DNA from: Vreelandella piezotolerans
GTDB lineage: Bacteria > Pseudomonadota > Gammaproteobacteria > Pseudomonadales > Halomonadaceae
Length of the DNA stretch: 64,000 nt
Assembly (NCBI RefSeq): GCF_012427705.1
Contig: NZ_CP048602.1
Coordinates: 3,658,001 to 3,722,000, forward strand
Direction of reading: 5' to 3'
How positions within the stretch are numbered: the first letter of the stretch is position 1; every line of letters starts with the position of its first letter. The position numbers and the translations under genes were made by a program. Shown here one piece after another: positions 17,780 through 28,561 of this stretch. The notes under the pieces are model-generated. The model had not been told where the DNA came from. It made no database searches and worked only from the letters and a program-made list of their open reading frames with translations.

Positions 17780-18628
17780 ATGACGCTAGCCATTGTCGCC
17801 ACGCGGGCAGGCGTGGGGTTGGAAGCACCGGCGGTACATGTAGAGGTTCATTTGGCTAACGGTTTGCCGGGGTTGACCCTGGTAGGCTTGCCGGAAACCG
17901 CCGTAAAGGAGAGCCGCGAACGGGTGCGCAGCGCCTTGATCAACGCGGGCTTCGATTTCCCCAATACCAAGCGCATTACCCTCAACCTCGCCCCGGCGGA
18001 TCTACCCAAAGAGGGTGGCCGCTTTGATTTGCCGATTGCGCTGGGCATCCTCGCCGCCTCTGGCCAAATCCCGGTAGATGCATTAGAAGGCATGGAGTGC
18101 GCGGGCGAACTGGCCCTGGATGGCAAGCTGCGGGCAGTGCCCGGCGTGCTGCCGTTTGCCCTGGCGACCCGCCGCGCCAATAAAGCGTTGATCGTCCCCC
18201 GCGCCTGCGCCGATGAGGCCGCCCTGGCAGGCGATTTGTCAGTGCTGCCCGCCGACTCGCTTTGGCAAGTGGTCGCCCATTTGCTGGGCCAGGAGAAAAT
18301 TCAGCCCCATCAGCTCTCAGCCTCCGTCAAATCCACCGCCCCGGTGGCGGACTTAGCCGACGTGCGCGGCCAGCATCAGGCCCGCCGGGCGCTGGAAGTA
18401 GCCGCGGCAGGGGGCCACAACTTATTGCTGGCAGGCCCACCCGGCACCGGCAAAACCATGCTCGCCAGCCGCTTGCCCGGCATTCTGCCGCCGCTGTCAG
18501 AAGATGATGCGCTTCAAGTGGCAGCCGTGCGCTCGGTATGCGGCTTGCCGCTGGAAGCCGACTGGGGCCAACGGCCCTTTCGCCAACCCCACCACAGCGC
18601 GAGCGCCGCCGCGCTGGTCGGCGGGGGC
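17780..18628 (+). pseudogene. comM: comM, 5' part (interrupted by the Tn7-like transposon)
   Basis: The first 283 codons of ComM/YifB, an AAA+ helicase that promotes branch migration during natural transformation. It includes the N-terminal Lon-like domain and Walker A GPPGTGKT at residues 219-226. The frame runs into the transposon at 18629 and stops at 18697, adding 22 foreign residues. Walker B and the rest are 24 kb away at 42598-43262. Removing the element and one GGGGC copy gives an uninterrupted 502-residue protein (GGG then SKPKPG), so the loss is due only to the insertion. Confidence 0.95.
18624..18628. repeat. comM: Target-site duplication GGGGC, left copy
   Basis: GGGGC immediately before the TGTCATTT end. 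An identical copy lies at 42598-42602. Five base pairs is the Tn7-family duplication length. Confidence 0.95.
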
Positions 18629-18673
18629 TGTCATTTCCAACAATTGTTGCGACTAAACAATAATTGCTGCGAC
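18629..18673 (+). repeat. Left end of the Tn7-like transposon
   Basis: The terminal 25 bp (18629-18653) differ from the inverted right terminus at only three positions. A second partial copy of the inner motif, AATTGCTGCGAC, lies at 18662-18673. Repeated AATTGnTGCGAC blocks fit TnsB binding sites. Confidence 0.85.
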
Positions 18674-18708
18674 AATCTCTATGTTGAGTTTACATAGAGT
18701 GCGCCTTT

Positions 18709-20478
18709 GTGACCGTTTCTCTTAAACAATCCAGAACCTTTAGCTTCCATGATGGCACCCTAAAAAACGAGGCAGAGCGCTTGGTCGTTTGGTGGTACGG
18801 GCCTATATTTAAGAACAATCGCTTACGAAGCGTCCCTAAAATCCATATCTTCTTAAGAACCATCGACCATGAAAATAACTTAGGAGGCGTGATGAGACGT
18901 GAGACTGTCTTAACGCATCTTGGGCTATTGAGAATAGGGTCAGTATGGGAAAAGGGCGTGAGTAGCTCGCGTATTGCCTACGAGGAAAGAAAATTCTCCG
19001 TTTCTTTTTCTCCAGGCGGCTGGCGAATTGTCACCTTAGATGATTTACGACAATCAGGACGAAGCCTCTATACCGCTTTTCATGACTCGAACTACTTACC
19101 CCAGAAAAATCAGCACAAAACATACCTGATTGAATTTGACCTTCCAGATGGCAAACACTTGCTCATCCCTTGCACAGAATTTTTTATTCGCGTTTACGGC
19201 CGATCTTCTGAAATCAAGCGAGTGCTCGCCACTTACCCTTGGGAAGAAGTCAAAAAACGTCTTTATCGACCGCTTGATGCGCCTGCATCCCCAGGTACGT
19301 GGCCTGTCAAATTTACCTATCATGTTCATAAACACGATGCCATTTTGCTCGCGCATATGTTGTACGATCCGTATGCCAAGCGCGCTGCAAAATATATATA
19401 TTCACAATTTGAAACCAGCTCCACGCCAGATGAGATGCTTTTAAAAGCCACCCCATGGTTTCAAGGCAGCGGGGAAATCTCTGTTTCTGGCGTTCCAATT
19501 GATGGTGGCAACACATTCCTAGGCTTGCAGATATTAGGCTGTACGCAGCCCGATGGTGCCACGATCCACCGCGAAAGAGAGAAGTCAACGACAGTACCAG
19601 CCACCGATGGCGATGATGCTCCCACTCAATTTCCCTATCATCAGCTTCAAGACATCCCCGATGTCATTGACCTGACGGATGATGAAGAGCCCGACCATGG
19701 CTCTTCTTGGCTAGACCTTCCTGAGGACGAATTCGTTATTTTAGGTAAGCCTCGCGCCGTCTTGGATAAACGATATACTCGAAAAAATGTGCCCGATACA
19801 CGAGGCGTCCCCGTTCCGGGTGACGAAACTATTTTCTCCACTGGGGAGCCGCATGGATCAGGAAAAGGGGTCGGACAGGCCTCTATTCATGCTCCTATTA
19901 CACTGGAATCACAGGGCTTTCTACGTGATATGTGGAATGCGCTTCTCTATTTGCAATCGGCCTATCCCGAAACGATTCGTGGCGTTAGCTGGTTTACCTT
20001 TGAAGACGGCTTTAGCACTTCCCCCGACCCTCGGTTGATCAGCCTCGAACCTTTCGAAATAGACGAGGAGGTGGAAACGTCAGTCGCTAATTGGGTTTAC
20101 ATTGATACTCAGACCAAGGTACCTCGCGGGGTGCTCGTCGTTCGGGTGCATGTGTTAGATCAAACGCTCTATCTCATGGAGATCCAACGACGCCCTCCAA
20201 AACCCAGAGCTGGCGGTAGCGAGGAGGCATCCAAGCCTCCTTCCTATAAAGGTTTAGTCTTCACGCTGAGCCACCAAGGCAGCTTCGAGCAGTGGTTACG
20301 CCAAGTGCTGTCTAACGTGCGGCACGTAGAAGGTGTTGTCCAAAAACTAGTTGGTCACTGCCCAGGATTCGCCGATACGTTCAAGCACCCTAAATCCAAA
20401 AAGGAACAGATACCCTGCGAAGCCTCTGTGTTAAATGCTTTTAGCAAGGTCAGTATTGGTCGCAGTGACTTAGCATAG
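18709..20478 (+). CDS. Large protein at the left end of the transposon; possible TnsE-like targeting protein
   Basis: I do not firmly recognise this 589-residue protein. It has no membrane segment or signal peptide. An acidic linker near residues 315-335 (DVIDLTDDEEPDHG) separates two folded parts. The layout recalls Tn7 TnsE: a beta-rich N half, an acidic/basic linker, and a C-terminal domain where a V-x-V-x-LxLxEI strand pair is followed by a Trp-containing helix (SFEQWLRQVL) and an HPK motif, which TnsE also has in that order. Gene position, inward from the transposon end, supports a transposition role, but in Tn7 tnsE is beside tnsABCD whereas here it is 16 kb away. A restriction or defence cargo protein is the main alternative. 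It starts with GTG at 18709. Confidence 0.45.
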   Translation: MTVSLKQSRTFSFHDGTLKNEAERLVVWWYGPIFKNNRLRSVPKIHIFLRTIDHENNLGGVMRRETVLTHLGLLRIGSVWEKGVSSSRIAYEERKFSVSFSPGGWRIVTLDDLRQSGRSLYTAFHDSNYLPQKNQHKTYLIEFDLPDGKHLLIPCTEFFIRVYGRSSEIKRVLATYPWEEVKKRLYRPLDAPASPGTWPVKFTYHVHKHDAILLAHMLYDPYAKRAAKYIYSQFETSSTPDEMLLKATPWFQGSGEISVSGVPIDGGNTFLGLQILGCTQPDGATIHREREKSTTVPATDGDDAPTQFPYHQLQDIPDVIDLTDDEEPDHGSSWLDLPEDEFVILGKPRAVLDKRYTRKNVPDTRGVPVPGDETIFSTGEPHGSGKGVGQASIHAPITLESQGFLRDMWNALLYLQSAYPETIRGVSWFTFEDGFSTSPDPRLISLEPFEIDEEVETSVANWVYIDTQTKVPRGVLVVRVHVLDQTLYLMEIQRRPPKPRAGGSEEASKPPSYKGLVFTLSHQGSFEQWLRQVLSNVRHVEGVVQKLVGHCPGFADTFKHPKSKKEQIPCEASVLNAFSKVSIGRSDLA

Positions 20479-20523
20479 GTACTATTTGCCACCTTTATGA
20501 GTAGCGGTGTCTGTTTTGTCGCT

Positions 20524-20560
20524 AAGAGCAACCTGTACACCCCGTGTGCAGGTTGCTCTT
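20524..20560. terminator. Bidirectional terminator-like hairpin
   Basis: AAGAGCAACCTG (20524-20535) pairs perfectly with CAGGTTGCTCTT (20549-20560), and the inner part extends the stem with one mismatch. It lies between two convergent reading frames. Confidence 0.6.
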
Positions 20561-20588
20561 CTGACGAAGAGCCGATACGGCCATCCCT

Positions 20589-21084
20589 TCAGTGGCGGGC
20601 GAGGATCTTCGCTGCGATGGGCGAAGTGATCATTTGAATCACGGCAAAAAAAGCGGCTGGAATCGCGATCTCTGATGGCAAGCCGGAAACAGCGACAAAC
20701 GCTGCAGCGATGCTGAATTCCTTTTTACTGACCGTGAAAAGATAGGTAATCACCTCTTTGCGATCAGAGGTGAGTAACCGTGAGGACATACCTACCAGGT
20801 ACCCAATCAAATTGAGGCACAGGGCCGCGCCCGCAATCACAAACGCATACCAGCCATAGCCAATGATCGTGGTGGCATTCGGCCCGACCACGGCGAGTAG
20901 GATCAGCAGATACAGAATCGACCCTATCCCTGCATACGCTGAATCATGCCGTGCAAAGAAAGCCGAGAACTTTGTACGCAAGCTGACCCCAATCACGGTA
21001 GGAAGAAGCACGATTAGTGTTAATTCAAGAATAATTGATCCAAGCGGCACGTCTAACTGAAGGCCGGTGAGCCATAAAAACAGG
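20589..21084 (-). pseudogene. Bile acid:sodium symporter family gene, 3' part (interrupted)
   Basis: The C-terminal half of a BASS/SBF-family membrane transporter: LWLTGLQLDVPLG, ILELTLIVLLPTVIGV and the later helices, ending KILARH. Its N-terminal half is at 26218-26650. The ISL3-type transposon 21085-26217 split it; excising the element with one 8-bp copy joins ...VPFLF to LWLTGLQ... in frame, giving 306 residues, the usual family length. An internal ATG at 21050 could start a fragment but would lack half the helices. The former substrate is unknown. Confidence 0.9.
21077..21084. repeat. 8-bp target duplication AAAACAGG, left copy
   Basis: Identical to 26218-26225 and directly abuts the GGGTATCCGG end. 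Eight base pairs is the ISL3-family duplication length. Confidence 0.93.
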
Positions 21085-21180
21085 GGGTATCCGGATTATC
21101 TGGTTGGTATGCGAGAGAGAAAGGTGGCCGACAAACTCAACCCACAACGGATTAGCTGGTTGATGGCTCGCTCAGTACGC

Positions 21181-21315
21181 TCACTTGCTAGAGAGCAGAT
21201 ATTTCACCAAACAGGCGATGCCCAGGACCAGCAGCAATAGTAGGGCAATTCCGATCACTGGCATTATCCAGCCCATCGCCCCCATCATCCCGCAATCGGG
21301 TAGTGTCGTGTTCAT
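21181..21315 (-). CDS. Small single-pass membrane protein at the end of the mer operon
   Basis: This 44-residue ORF encodes a Met-rich N terminus (DCGMMGAMGWIMP) followed by one hydrophobic helix (VIGIALLLLLVLGIACLV) and KYLLSSK. It starts 82 bp after the merA stop and GGGAG precedes the ATG. The Cys and Met residues before the helix could touch metal, but no function is known. It resembles small ORFs often found downstream of metal operons. Confidence 0.6.
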   Translation of the reverse strand: MNTTLPDCGMMGAMGWIMPVIGIALLLLLVLGIACLVKYLLSSK

Positions 21316-21396
21316 CGTGACAGAGCTCCCTGTGGTGTCCATGCCCAAAACCCGTGGTGCCGCCGCCCAGTGGCACCACGGTCGCGCTCATATCGT

Positions 21397-23278
<1,882 letters not shown>

Positions 23279-23351
23279 GCTTATTCCTTCACCGTGGCGG
23301 GCAAGCTCGTAAACAACTCACCCGATGACCGCGATGTGCAGCTGCTTGATG

Positions 23352-23605
23352 TCACTCAGGGGGCGTATTCCTTGATTTGATAGAGCCGTTGTCACAACAG
23401 GCGTCGAACTGCTTCTTACGCCAAATCGCATAAATGGTCAGGCCGATGAAGAAGGCCAGGGCCGGCAATAACACAACGTCGAGATAGCCCGTCAGCCCCG
23501 CCAGGCCCACCGTGCCAAGCAGGATCACCAGGATCGGCGTAAAGACAATGCCACCAGGACGGTGCCGATCACGCTCACGCGCAGCAGGGGCTTGGGATTC
23601 TTCAT
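23352..23605 (-). pseudogene. merF: merF pseudogene with a 4-bp deletion at the first Cys pair
   Basis: The frame begins MKNPKPLLRVSVIGTVLVAL and then shifts near 23545. In the other frame it continues with FTPILVILLGTVGLAG, the second helix and DACCDNGS to a stop at 23352. Aligning with normal MerF (VALCCFTP), four bases are missing and both codons of the first Cys pair are lost. The product would end after 26 residues. Confidence 0.88.
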
Positions 23606-23607
23606 GA

Positions 23608-23904
23608 TCACTCTCGATCCGCTTGCGAGGATGTCGGGGTTGATGGATACCCAGCGTTGATGGTGGCCTCGGTCAATGCCTCCACCGACGTTCGGGCGTC
23701 GTCAAAGGTGACCACGGCCTCGAGATCCGCGTAGCTCACGTCGACTTGCGAGACGCCGTCCACCTTGTTGAGGGCGGCCTTGACGGTGATCGGGCAGGCG
23801 GCACAGGTCATGCCCGGCACCGACAGCGTCACGGTCTGCAGGGCCGCTAAGGCGGGCGTGCTGAGCAGGGCGAGTAGCGCGATGAAGGCGAAACGAGCTT
23901 TCAT
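23608..23904 (-). CDS. merP: Periplasmic mercury-binding protein
   Basis: This 98-residue protein has a signal peptide (cleavage near ALA-AL) and a single heavy-metal-associated domain with GMTCAAC (Cys34/Cys37) that binds Hg2+ and passes it to MerT. Length is usual for MerP (91 residues) plus a short polar tail. It follows merT by 14 bp. Confidence 0.95.
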   Translation of the reverse strand: MKARFAFIALLALLSTPALAALQTVTLSVPGMTCAACPITVKAALNKVDGVSQVDVSYADLEAVVTFDDARTSVEALTEATINAGYPSTPTSSQADRE

Positions 23905-23917
23905 GGTAGATCTCCTT

Positions 23918-24268
23918 TTAATAGAACAGGGGCAAGATGTAGGGGAATACCAGGGCGATTAGCACCAGCAGCGATACGAGCCAGAAGATCGCCTTGTAGC
24001 CCGTCCTGACCCGTGGCACGGCACACACCTCTCCCGGCTGGCACTTTTCCACTGGCCGAAAGACGCGACGCCAGGCGAAGAACATCGCCACCAGCGCGAC
24101 GCCGATAAAGAGCGGGCGATAGGGCTCCAACGCCGCCAGATTGCTGATCCAGGCGCCGGAAACGCCCAGCGTGATCAGCACCAGCGGGCCGAGGCAACAC
24201 GCCGAGGCCAGGAGGGCCGCGACTCCTCCGGCGGCCAGGGGCCCTCGCCCCGTTTTAGATGTCCGCAT
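23918..24268 (-). CDS. merT: Mercuric transport protein MerT
   Basis: This 116-residue inner-membrane protein has three hydrophobic helices. The vicinal Cys24/Cys25 (ASACCLGPL) lies in the first helix and a second Cys pair (CQPGEVC) in the cytosolic loop. It is the first gene of the operon driven by the MerR-controlled promoter. ATG 24268 is chosen because longer starts extend into the merR gene. Confidence 0.93.
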   Translation of the reverse strand: MRTSKTGRGPLAAGGVAALLASACCLGPLVLITLGVSGAWISNLAALEPYRPLFIGVALVAMFFAWRRVFRPVEKCQPGEVCAVPRVRTGYKAIFWLVSLLVLIALVFPYILPLFY

Positions 24269-24305
24269 TGACGATTCTCCTTTCGGGATGGGGGGAGCTA
24301 CGATA

Positions 24306-24336
24306 AGGTTACTTCCGTAGCTTGGTACGGAGTCAA
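24306..24336 (-). promoter_or_regulatory. MerR-controlled mer operon promoter and operator
   Basis: On the minus strand: -35 TTGACT (24336-24331), a 19-bp spacer holding the dyad CCGTAC...CTACGG, then -10 TAACCT (24311-24306). The over-long spacer and dyad are diagnostic of MerR-type promoters, which are untwisted by the metal-bound regulator. Confidence 0.9.
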
Positions 24337-24341
24337 GCATC

Positions 24342-24788
24342 ATGAAGAGACATGCAGATAAAGTGGCGGACACCATGACCATTGGCGGCCTGGCCAAGGC
24401 GGCCGGCGTCAATGTCGAGACAATCCGCTATTACCAGCGACGAGGGCTATTATCGGAGCCCGAACGCCCTCCCGGAGGTATTCGACGCTATAGTGCCGCC
24501 GATATCGACAGGTTGACGTTCGTGAAAACGGCGCAGCAGCTGGGCTTTAGTCTGGATGAGATCAGTGACCTACTTCGGCTGGAAGATGGCGCCCACTGTC
24601 AAGAAGCCAGTGCTCTCGCAGAGCACAAGTTAGGGGACGTTCGCGAGAAGATCGACAGGCTTGAAAGAATTGAGAAGGTGCTGAGCGAAATGGTCGACAG
24701 ATGCCATGCACAACAAGGCAATATCACTTGCCCGCTAATTGCGTCATTGCATGAAGGGCTCAGAGAAGCAGAAGACCCAAGGGAGTAA
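24342..24788 (+). CDS. merR: Hg(II)-responsive transcriptional regulator MerR
   Basis: This 148-residue protein has an N-terminal winged HTH ([26 protein letters not shown]) and the three Hg ligands Cys86, Cys121 and Cys130. Their spacing is identical to Cys82/117/126 of Tn501 MerR, with an offset of four N-terminal residues. It is divergent from merT and shares the operator at 24306-24336. A second start at Met12 would give the classical N terminus. Confidence 0.93.
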   Translation: MKRHADKVADTMTIGGLAKAAGVNVETIRYYQRRGLLSEPERPPGGIRRYSAADIDRLTFVKTAQQLGFSLDEISDLLRLEDGAHCQEASALAEHKLGDVREKIDRLERIEKVLSEMVDRCHAQQGNITCPLIASLHEGLREAEDPRE

Positions 24789-24866
24789 CTCACCTTCAGT
24801 TCGTTGAAAACAACGCGGTCAAAGAGTCGCGATCATCTATGGACCATGTCGACAAGGAAAGTTTGC

Positions 24867-26168
24867 ATGACTAGCTTGCCTGACAACATCCTTCACCTTC
24901 CCGAGTACCACGTCCTAGGCACCAAGATGGAAGAGCATGATCTCCACTACCAGGTCGAAGCTCCTGAGCCTCTAGCTTGCGAGGAATGCGGCGTTGAGAG
25001 TGAGTTTGTCAGGTTCGGCAAGCGCGATGTGGCCTATCGCGACCTACCCATCCACGGAAAGCGGGTCACCCTCTGGGTGGTCCGTCGCCGCTACACCTGC
25101 CGGGCGTGTGGAAGGACGTTCCGGCCAGCTCTTCCGGAAATGGTAGACGATCACCGCATGACGCGGAGGCTTTACAACCACGTCGAGAAGGAAGCCTTCA
25201 ATCACCCCTACGCCTACGTGGCTGATACCACGGGCCTCGACGAGAAGACTGTCCGCGAGATATTCAAGAAGAAGGCTGAGTTCCTGGCAGCCTGGCATCG
25301 TTTCGAGACACCCCGCTGCCTGGGGATCGACGAGCTGTACCTGAACCGCCGCTACCGCTGCATCCTGACCAACCTGGAGGAGCGTACCCTACTGGACCTG
25401 CTGCCCGGTCGCCAGCAGGACGCGGTGACGAGGCGCCTCATGAGCATGACCGAGCGCCACCAGGTCGAGATCGTCAGCATGGATATGTGGAAACCCTACC
25501 GCCGTGCTGTCCAGGCGGTACTGCCGCAGGCTCGCATTGTGGTCGATAAGTTCCATGTGGTGCGGATGGCCAACGAAGCCCTGGAGAAGGTGCGTAAGGG
25601 ACTCAGGAAGGATCTGAAGCCAAACCAGCGGCGGACCCTCAAGGGCGATAGGAAGATCCTGCTGAAGCGTGCCCACGACGTTTCAGATCGCGAGCAGCTT
25701 ATCATGGAGACATGGACAGGGGCCTTCCCTCAGCTCCTGGCGGCCTACGAGCACAAGGAGCGGTTCTACCACATCTGGGACAGCACCACCCGGCGTGATG
25801 CCGAAAAGGCGCTGGCCCGCTGGATTGACGACATTCCACAGGGGCAGAAAGAGGTGTGGAAGGATCTCGTCAGCGCCGTCAGCGGATGGCGCGAGGAGGT
25901 GCTGGCCTACTTCGAAACCGACACCCCAATCACCAACGCCTTCACGGAGTCGATCAATCGGCTGGCCAAGGACAAGAACCGCGATGGCCGGGGCTACTCA
26001 TTCGAGGTGATGCGGGCCCGGATGCTCTACACCACCAAGCACAAGAAGAAGGTGCCGCAGATCAAGGAATCCCCCTTCCTGGGCAAGGCCACCATGACCT
26101 ACAGCATGGGTCTTCCCGAGCCTGAGAAAAACTACGGCGTCGATCTATCAACCTTCTGGGAGAGTTAA
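24867..26168 (+). CDS. tnpA: ISL3 family transposase
   Basis: This 433-residue transposase has an N-terminal zinc-binding HTH region (CEECGVE...YTCRACGRTFR), helix-turn-helix and the DDE catalytic core (CLGIDELYLNRRY; IVSMDMWKPYRRAV; NAFTESINRLAKDKNRDGRGY). These are the conserved segments of ISL3 transposases. ATG 24867 follows AAGGAAA; in-frame starts at 24846 and 24804 are possible. It ends 49 bp before the right terminal repeat and appears intact, so the mer unit may still be mobile. Confidence 0.92.
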   Translation: MTSLPDNILHLPEYHVLGTKMEEHDLHYQVEAPEPLACEECGVESEFVRFGKRDVAYRDLPIHGKRVTLWVVRRRYTCRACGRTFRPALPEMVDDHRMTRRLYNHVEKEAFNHPYAYVADTTGLDEKTVREIFKKKAEFLAAWHRFETPRCLGIDELYLNRRYRCILTNLEERTLLDLLPGRQQDAVTRRLMSMTERHQVEIVSMDMWKPYRRAVQAVLPQARIVVDKFHVVRMANEALEKVRKGLRKDLKPNQRRTLKGDRKILLKRAHDVSDREQLIMETWTGAFPQLLAAYEHKERFYHIWDSTTRRDAEKALARWIDDIPQGQKEVWKDLVSAVSGWREEVLAYFETDTPITNAFTESINRLAKDKNRDGRGYSFEVMRARMLYTTKHKKKVPQIKESPFLGKATMTYSMGLPEPEKNYGVDLSTFWES

Positions 26169-26203
26169 GGGTTCGAAGGAGCAAGGGGGCTCCATCTACC
26201 ACT

Positions 26204-26225
26204 TAATCCGGATACCCAAAACAGG
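26204..26225. repeat. Right terminal repeat of the mer transposon with 8-bp duplication
   Basis: TAATCCGGATACCC (26204-26217) is the exact inverse of the left end, and AAAACAGG (26218-26225) is the second duplication copy. Confidence 0.92.
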
Positions 26226-26650
26226 AAGGGAACAATAAACGGACATAACGCGGTGTTGACTGCGTTGAAAACAGCGGCAAGCGCCACATTGCCTTTTGCC
26301 ATCAGTACCAAAAGAGGAGAGGACACATCTGTCGGCAGCGTGCCGAGCAAGGTTTGGCCAGCAGCCAGCGGGCCGCTTCCAAAAAATAGACGGCCCGTTA
26401 GCCACCCGGCAATCGACATAGGCCCATAGACCAGCCCCAATGCCAACAACTGCCGTGACGGCTTTCGGAACACGATGCGCACTGCATGCGCATCGAATGT
26501 GAGGCTGATAATCAACATCAGTAATGCCAGTAATGGCCCAATCGCGAACTTAAGCATTATTCCGGTGGCCGGAAAGAGTAAGCCTCCCCCCGCGACGACG
26601 ATTACAAACCAGACAAGGTGCGCCTCGACAAAATAAATGAATCTACCCAT
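26218..26650 (-). pseudogene. Bile acid:sodium symporter family gene, 5' part (interrupted)
   Basis: The N-terminal half of the transporter whose C-terminal half is at 20589-21084. It starts MGRFIYFVEAHLVWFV, contains about four membrane helices and the GTLPTDVSSPLLV segment that resembles the sodium/substrate-site helix of this family, and runs to CPFIVPFLF. It then enters the transposon for a further 17 codons. It is divergent from the CDF gene. It may once have belonged to the metal or organic-anion cargo; its substrate is unknown. Confidence 0.88.
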
Positions 26651-26791
26651 GGTGGATTAGACGTTACCGGTTGAAGTGGATTGAGCCCCGCACCTAAAAC
26701 ATGATCACCTTCGGCCCAGCGCGCCATGGCTCGCTTGGTAGCTAGGGACGTGCTTCCCAATCCAGCGATGCAAATAGATAATGCTCAAGGG

Positions 26792-26822
26792 TTGAAGCTT
26801 TAGTTGCTAGAGGTTTTATAGT
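26792..26822 (+). promoter_or_regulatory. MerR-family (CadR-like) promoter of the CDF exporter gene
   Basis: -35 TTGAAG (26792-26797), a 19-bp spacer, -10 TATAGT (26817-26822). The spacer CTTTAGTTGCTAGAGGTTT is almost the same as that before the P-type ATPase gene (30960-30978), so one regulator probably controls both. Confidence 0.75.
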
Positions 26823-26855
26823 ACCAAGAACAGATAATTCGAGAGAAGGTAACAG

Positions 26856-27770
26856 ATGGGACATCATCATGATCATCCCCACATTGATCCTGCCTCTGGC
26901 GACCGGCGCGTCAGCATCTCCATTTGGGCCAATGGGCTCTTAACCATCGCTCAAATCGTCGGTGGCATTATGGCGGGGAGCCTATCGCTGATCGCTGATG
27001 CGTTACATAACTTTTCTGACATGGCAGCATTAGTCATTGCCTTTGCTGCTCGTAAAATCGCCAGACGGCCTGCCGATGTGCATATGACCTTTGGCTATGG
27101 CCGCATCGAGATAGTGGCAGCACTCATCAATTACACCACCCTCATTATTGTCGGTGTCTACCTGATTTACGAAGGCGCTATGCGGATGGTCGATCCCCCT
27201 GAGATAGAGGGATGGACGATCGTGATTATTGGTGGCGTCGCGCTCGTCGTCGATGCCCTTACCGCCATGCTCACGTGGTCAATGCAAAAAGAGAGTGTCA
27301 ATATCCGCGCCCTTTTTCTGCATAACTTATCGGATGCGTTTGCCTCCATCGCCGTGATTATCGGTGGTTCGCTTATTTTACTGTACGACATGCGCTGGGT
27401 AGACCCCGCGATCACGATAGGGATTGCGCTATATATTCTTTACCTAGCCTTCTCTGAAATTGGCGGCCCTATCCGTACGCTAATGCTGGGATCTCCCCCG
27501 GACATTGACGGGCAGGCAGTCGTTGAGACCGTACGAGATATCGAGGGAGTCCAGGATATTCACCATGTGCATCTATGGCAGATGCAGGAAAACATGGCAG
27601 CCCTTGACTGCCACGTGGTTCTGACAGAAACCGGCTGGCAGCAGCTTGAATCCGTCAAAGCAGAGATCAAGGAGCAGCTTAAAATGCGCTTCAGTATTGC
27701 TCATTCCAGCCTAGAGTTTGAGCATAGTGACCACGCGCATCAAAATGCCAATCTATATGGGCATGAGTGA
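26856..27770 (+). CDS. Cation diffusion facilitator (CzcD/ZitB-like Zn/Cd exporter)
   Basis: This 304-residue protein has a His-rich start (HHHDHPH), six hydrophobic helices and a C-terminal cytosolic domain. The two metal-site helices carry HNFSDMAAL-type ADALHNFSD (residues about 48-56) and HNLSDAFASI. The HD-HD pattern indicates Zn/Cd selectivity. It exports metal from the cytosol in exchange for protons. The promoter at 26792-26822 matches that of cadA, so it belongs to the same regulon. AGAAGG precedes the ATG. Confidence 0.9.
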   Translation: MGHHHDHPHIDPASGDRRVSISIWANGLLTIAQIVGGIMAGSLSLIADALHNFSDMAALVIAFAARKIARRPADVHMTFGYGRIEIVAALINYTTLIIVGVYLIYEGAMRMVDPPEIEGWTIVIIGGVALVVDALTAMLTWSMQKESVNIRALFLHNLSDAFASIAVIIGGSLILLYDMRWVDPAITIGIALYILYLAFSEIGGPIRTLMLGSPPDIDGQAVVETVRDIEGVQDIHHVHLWQMQENMAALDCHVVLTETGWQQLESVKAEIKEQLKMRFSIAHSSLEFEHSDHAHQNANLYGHE

Positions 27771-27883
27771 CAGACCGAGGCCGGCTCCCAGCTCAGGTAG
27801 ATAGCGAGCAGCTTACTCCCATAGCGATTGGCTTATTTTTCAACCCTACTTTTCCACCCCATCGTTGAGACAGAGAGAGAAAC

Positions 27884-28561
27884 ATGTTCAAAAAAGCGTC
27901 TTTTATATTGGCCGGTACGTTAATGCTGACCGCTGCGATCGTCGCCGTATCGAAGCCTGCCCTCTTAGACATGCAAGCTCAGGCAGCAAAAGAGAGCGGT
28001 GTCCAGGCCGAGGACTCCTTGGTGCGTTCACACTCCCCCATCTTGGGACGAGAAGACGCGCCGGTGACGATTGTGGAATTCTTCGATCCGGCTTGCGAAG
28101 CCTGCCGTGCTTTCTATCCCCTGACAAAAAGTATTCTGGAAACCTACCCAGAAAAAGTGCGGCTCATCGTGCGCTACACTCCTTTCCACGGCGACGTATC
28201 GGACAAGGCCATTCGGGTATTAGAAGTTGCTCGTCGTCAGGGCGTCTTTGAACCGGTACTGGAGAGGCTGCTGGCTCGCCAGGATCAATGGGCTTCACAT
28301 GGCAGTTTTGATGAATCCGCTATCCTCGATATCGCGAGCCAAGGAGGCCTTGATTTAGCGGCTGCCGAAGAGCAACTGACTTCTGCTGAGGTGCAGGCGG
28401 TGATTGACCAAGACATGGCGGATGTCAGAGCCAATCAGATTCGCCAAACACCTACCTTTTTTGTCAATGGCGAGCCTTTAGACCCCTTTGGTATGCAAGA
28501 GCTGATTGATGCCGTCGAGAGTGAAGTAGCGGAGATCTCTGGGGAAGAGGATGGCCAGTGA
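27884..28561 (+). CDS. DsbA family thioredoxin-fold protein
   Basis: This 225-residue exported protein has an N-terminal signal/anchor (residues 5-23) and a thioredoxin fold. The active site is FFDPACEAC (Cys71-Glu-Ala-Cys74) and a cis-Pro lies in RQTPTFFVNG. This active-site pattern matches ScsC/BdbD-like oxidoreductases rather than housekeeping DsbA (CPHC). It could handle disulfides damaged by thiophilic metals. The stop overlaps the next start (ATGA). Confidence 0.85.
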   Translation: MFKKASFILAGTLMLTAAIVAVSKPALLDMQAQAAKESGVQAEDSLVRSHSPILGREDAPVTIVEFFDPACEACRAFYPLTKSILETYPEKVRLIVRYTPFHGDVSDKAIRVLEVARRQGVFEPVLERLLARQDQWASHGSFDESAILDIASQGGLDLAAAEEQLTSAEVQAVIDQDMADVRANQIRQTPTFFVNGEPLDPFGMQELIDAVESEVAEISGEEDGQ

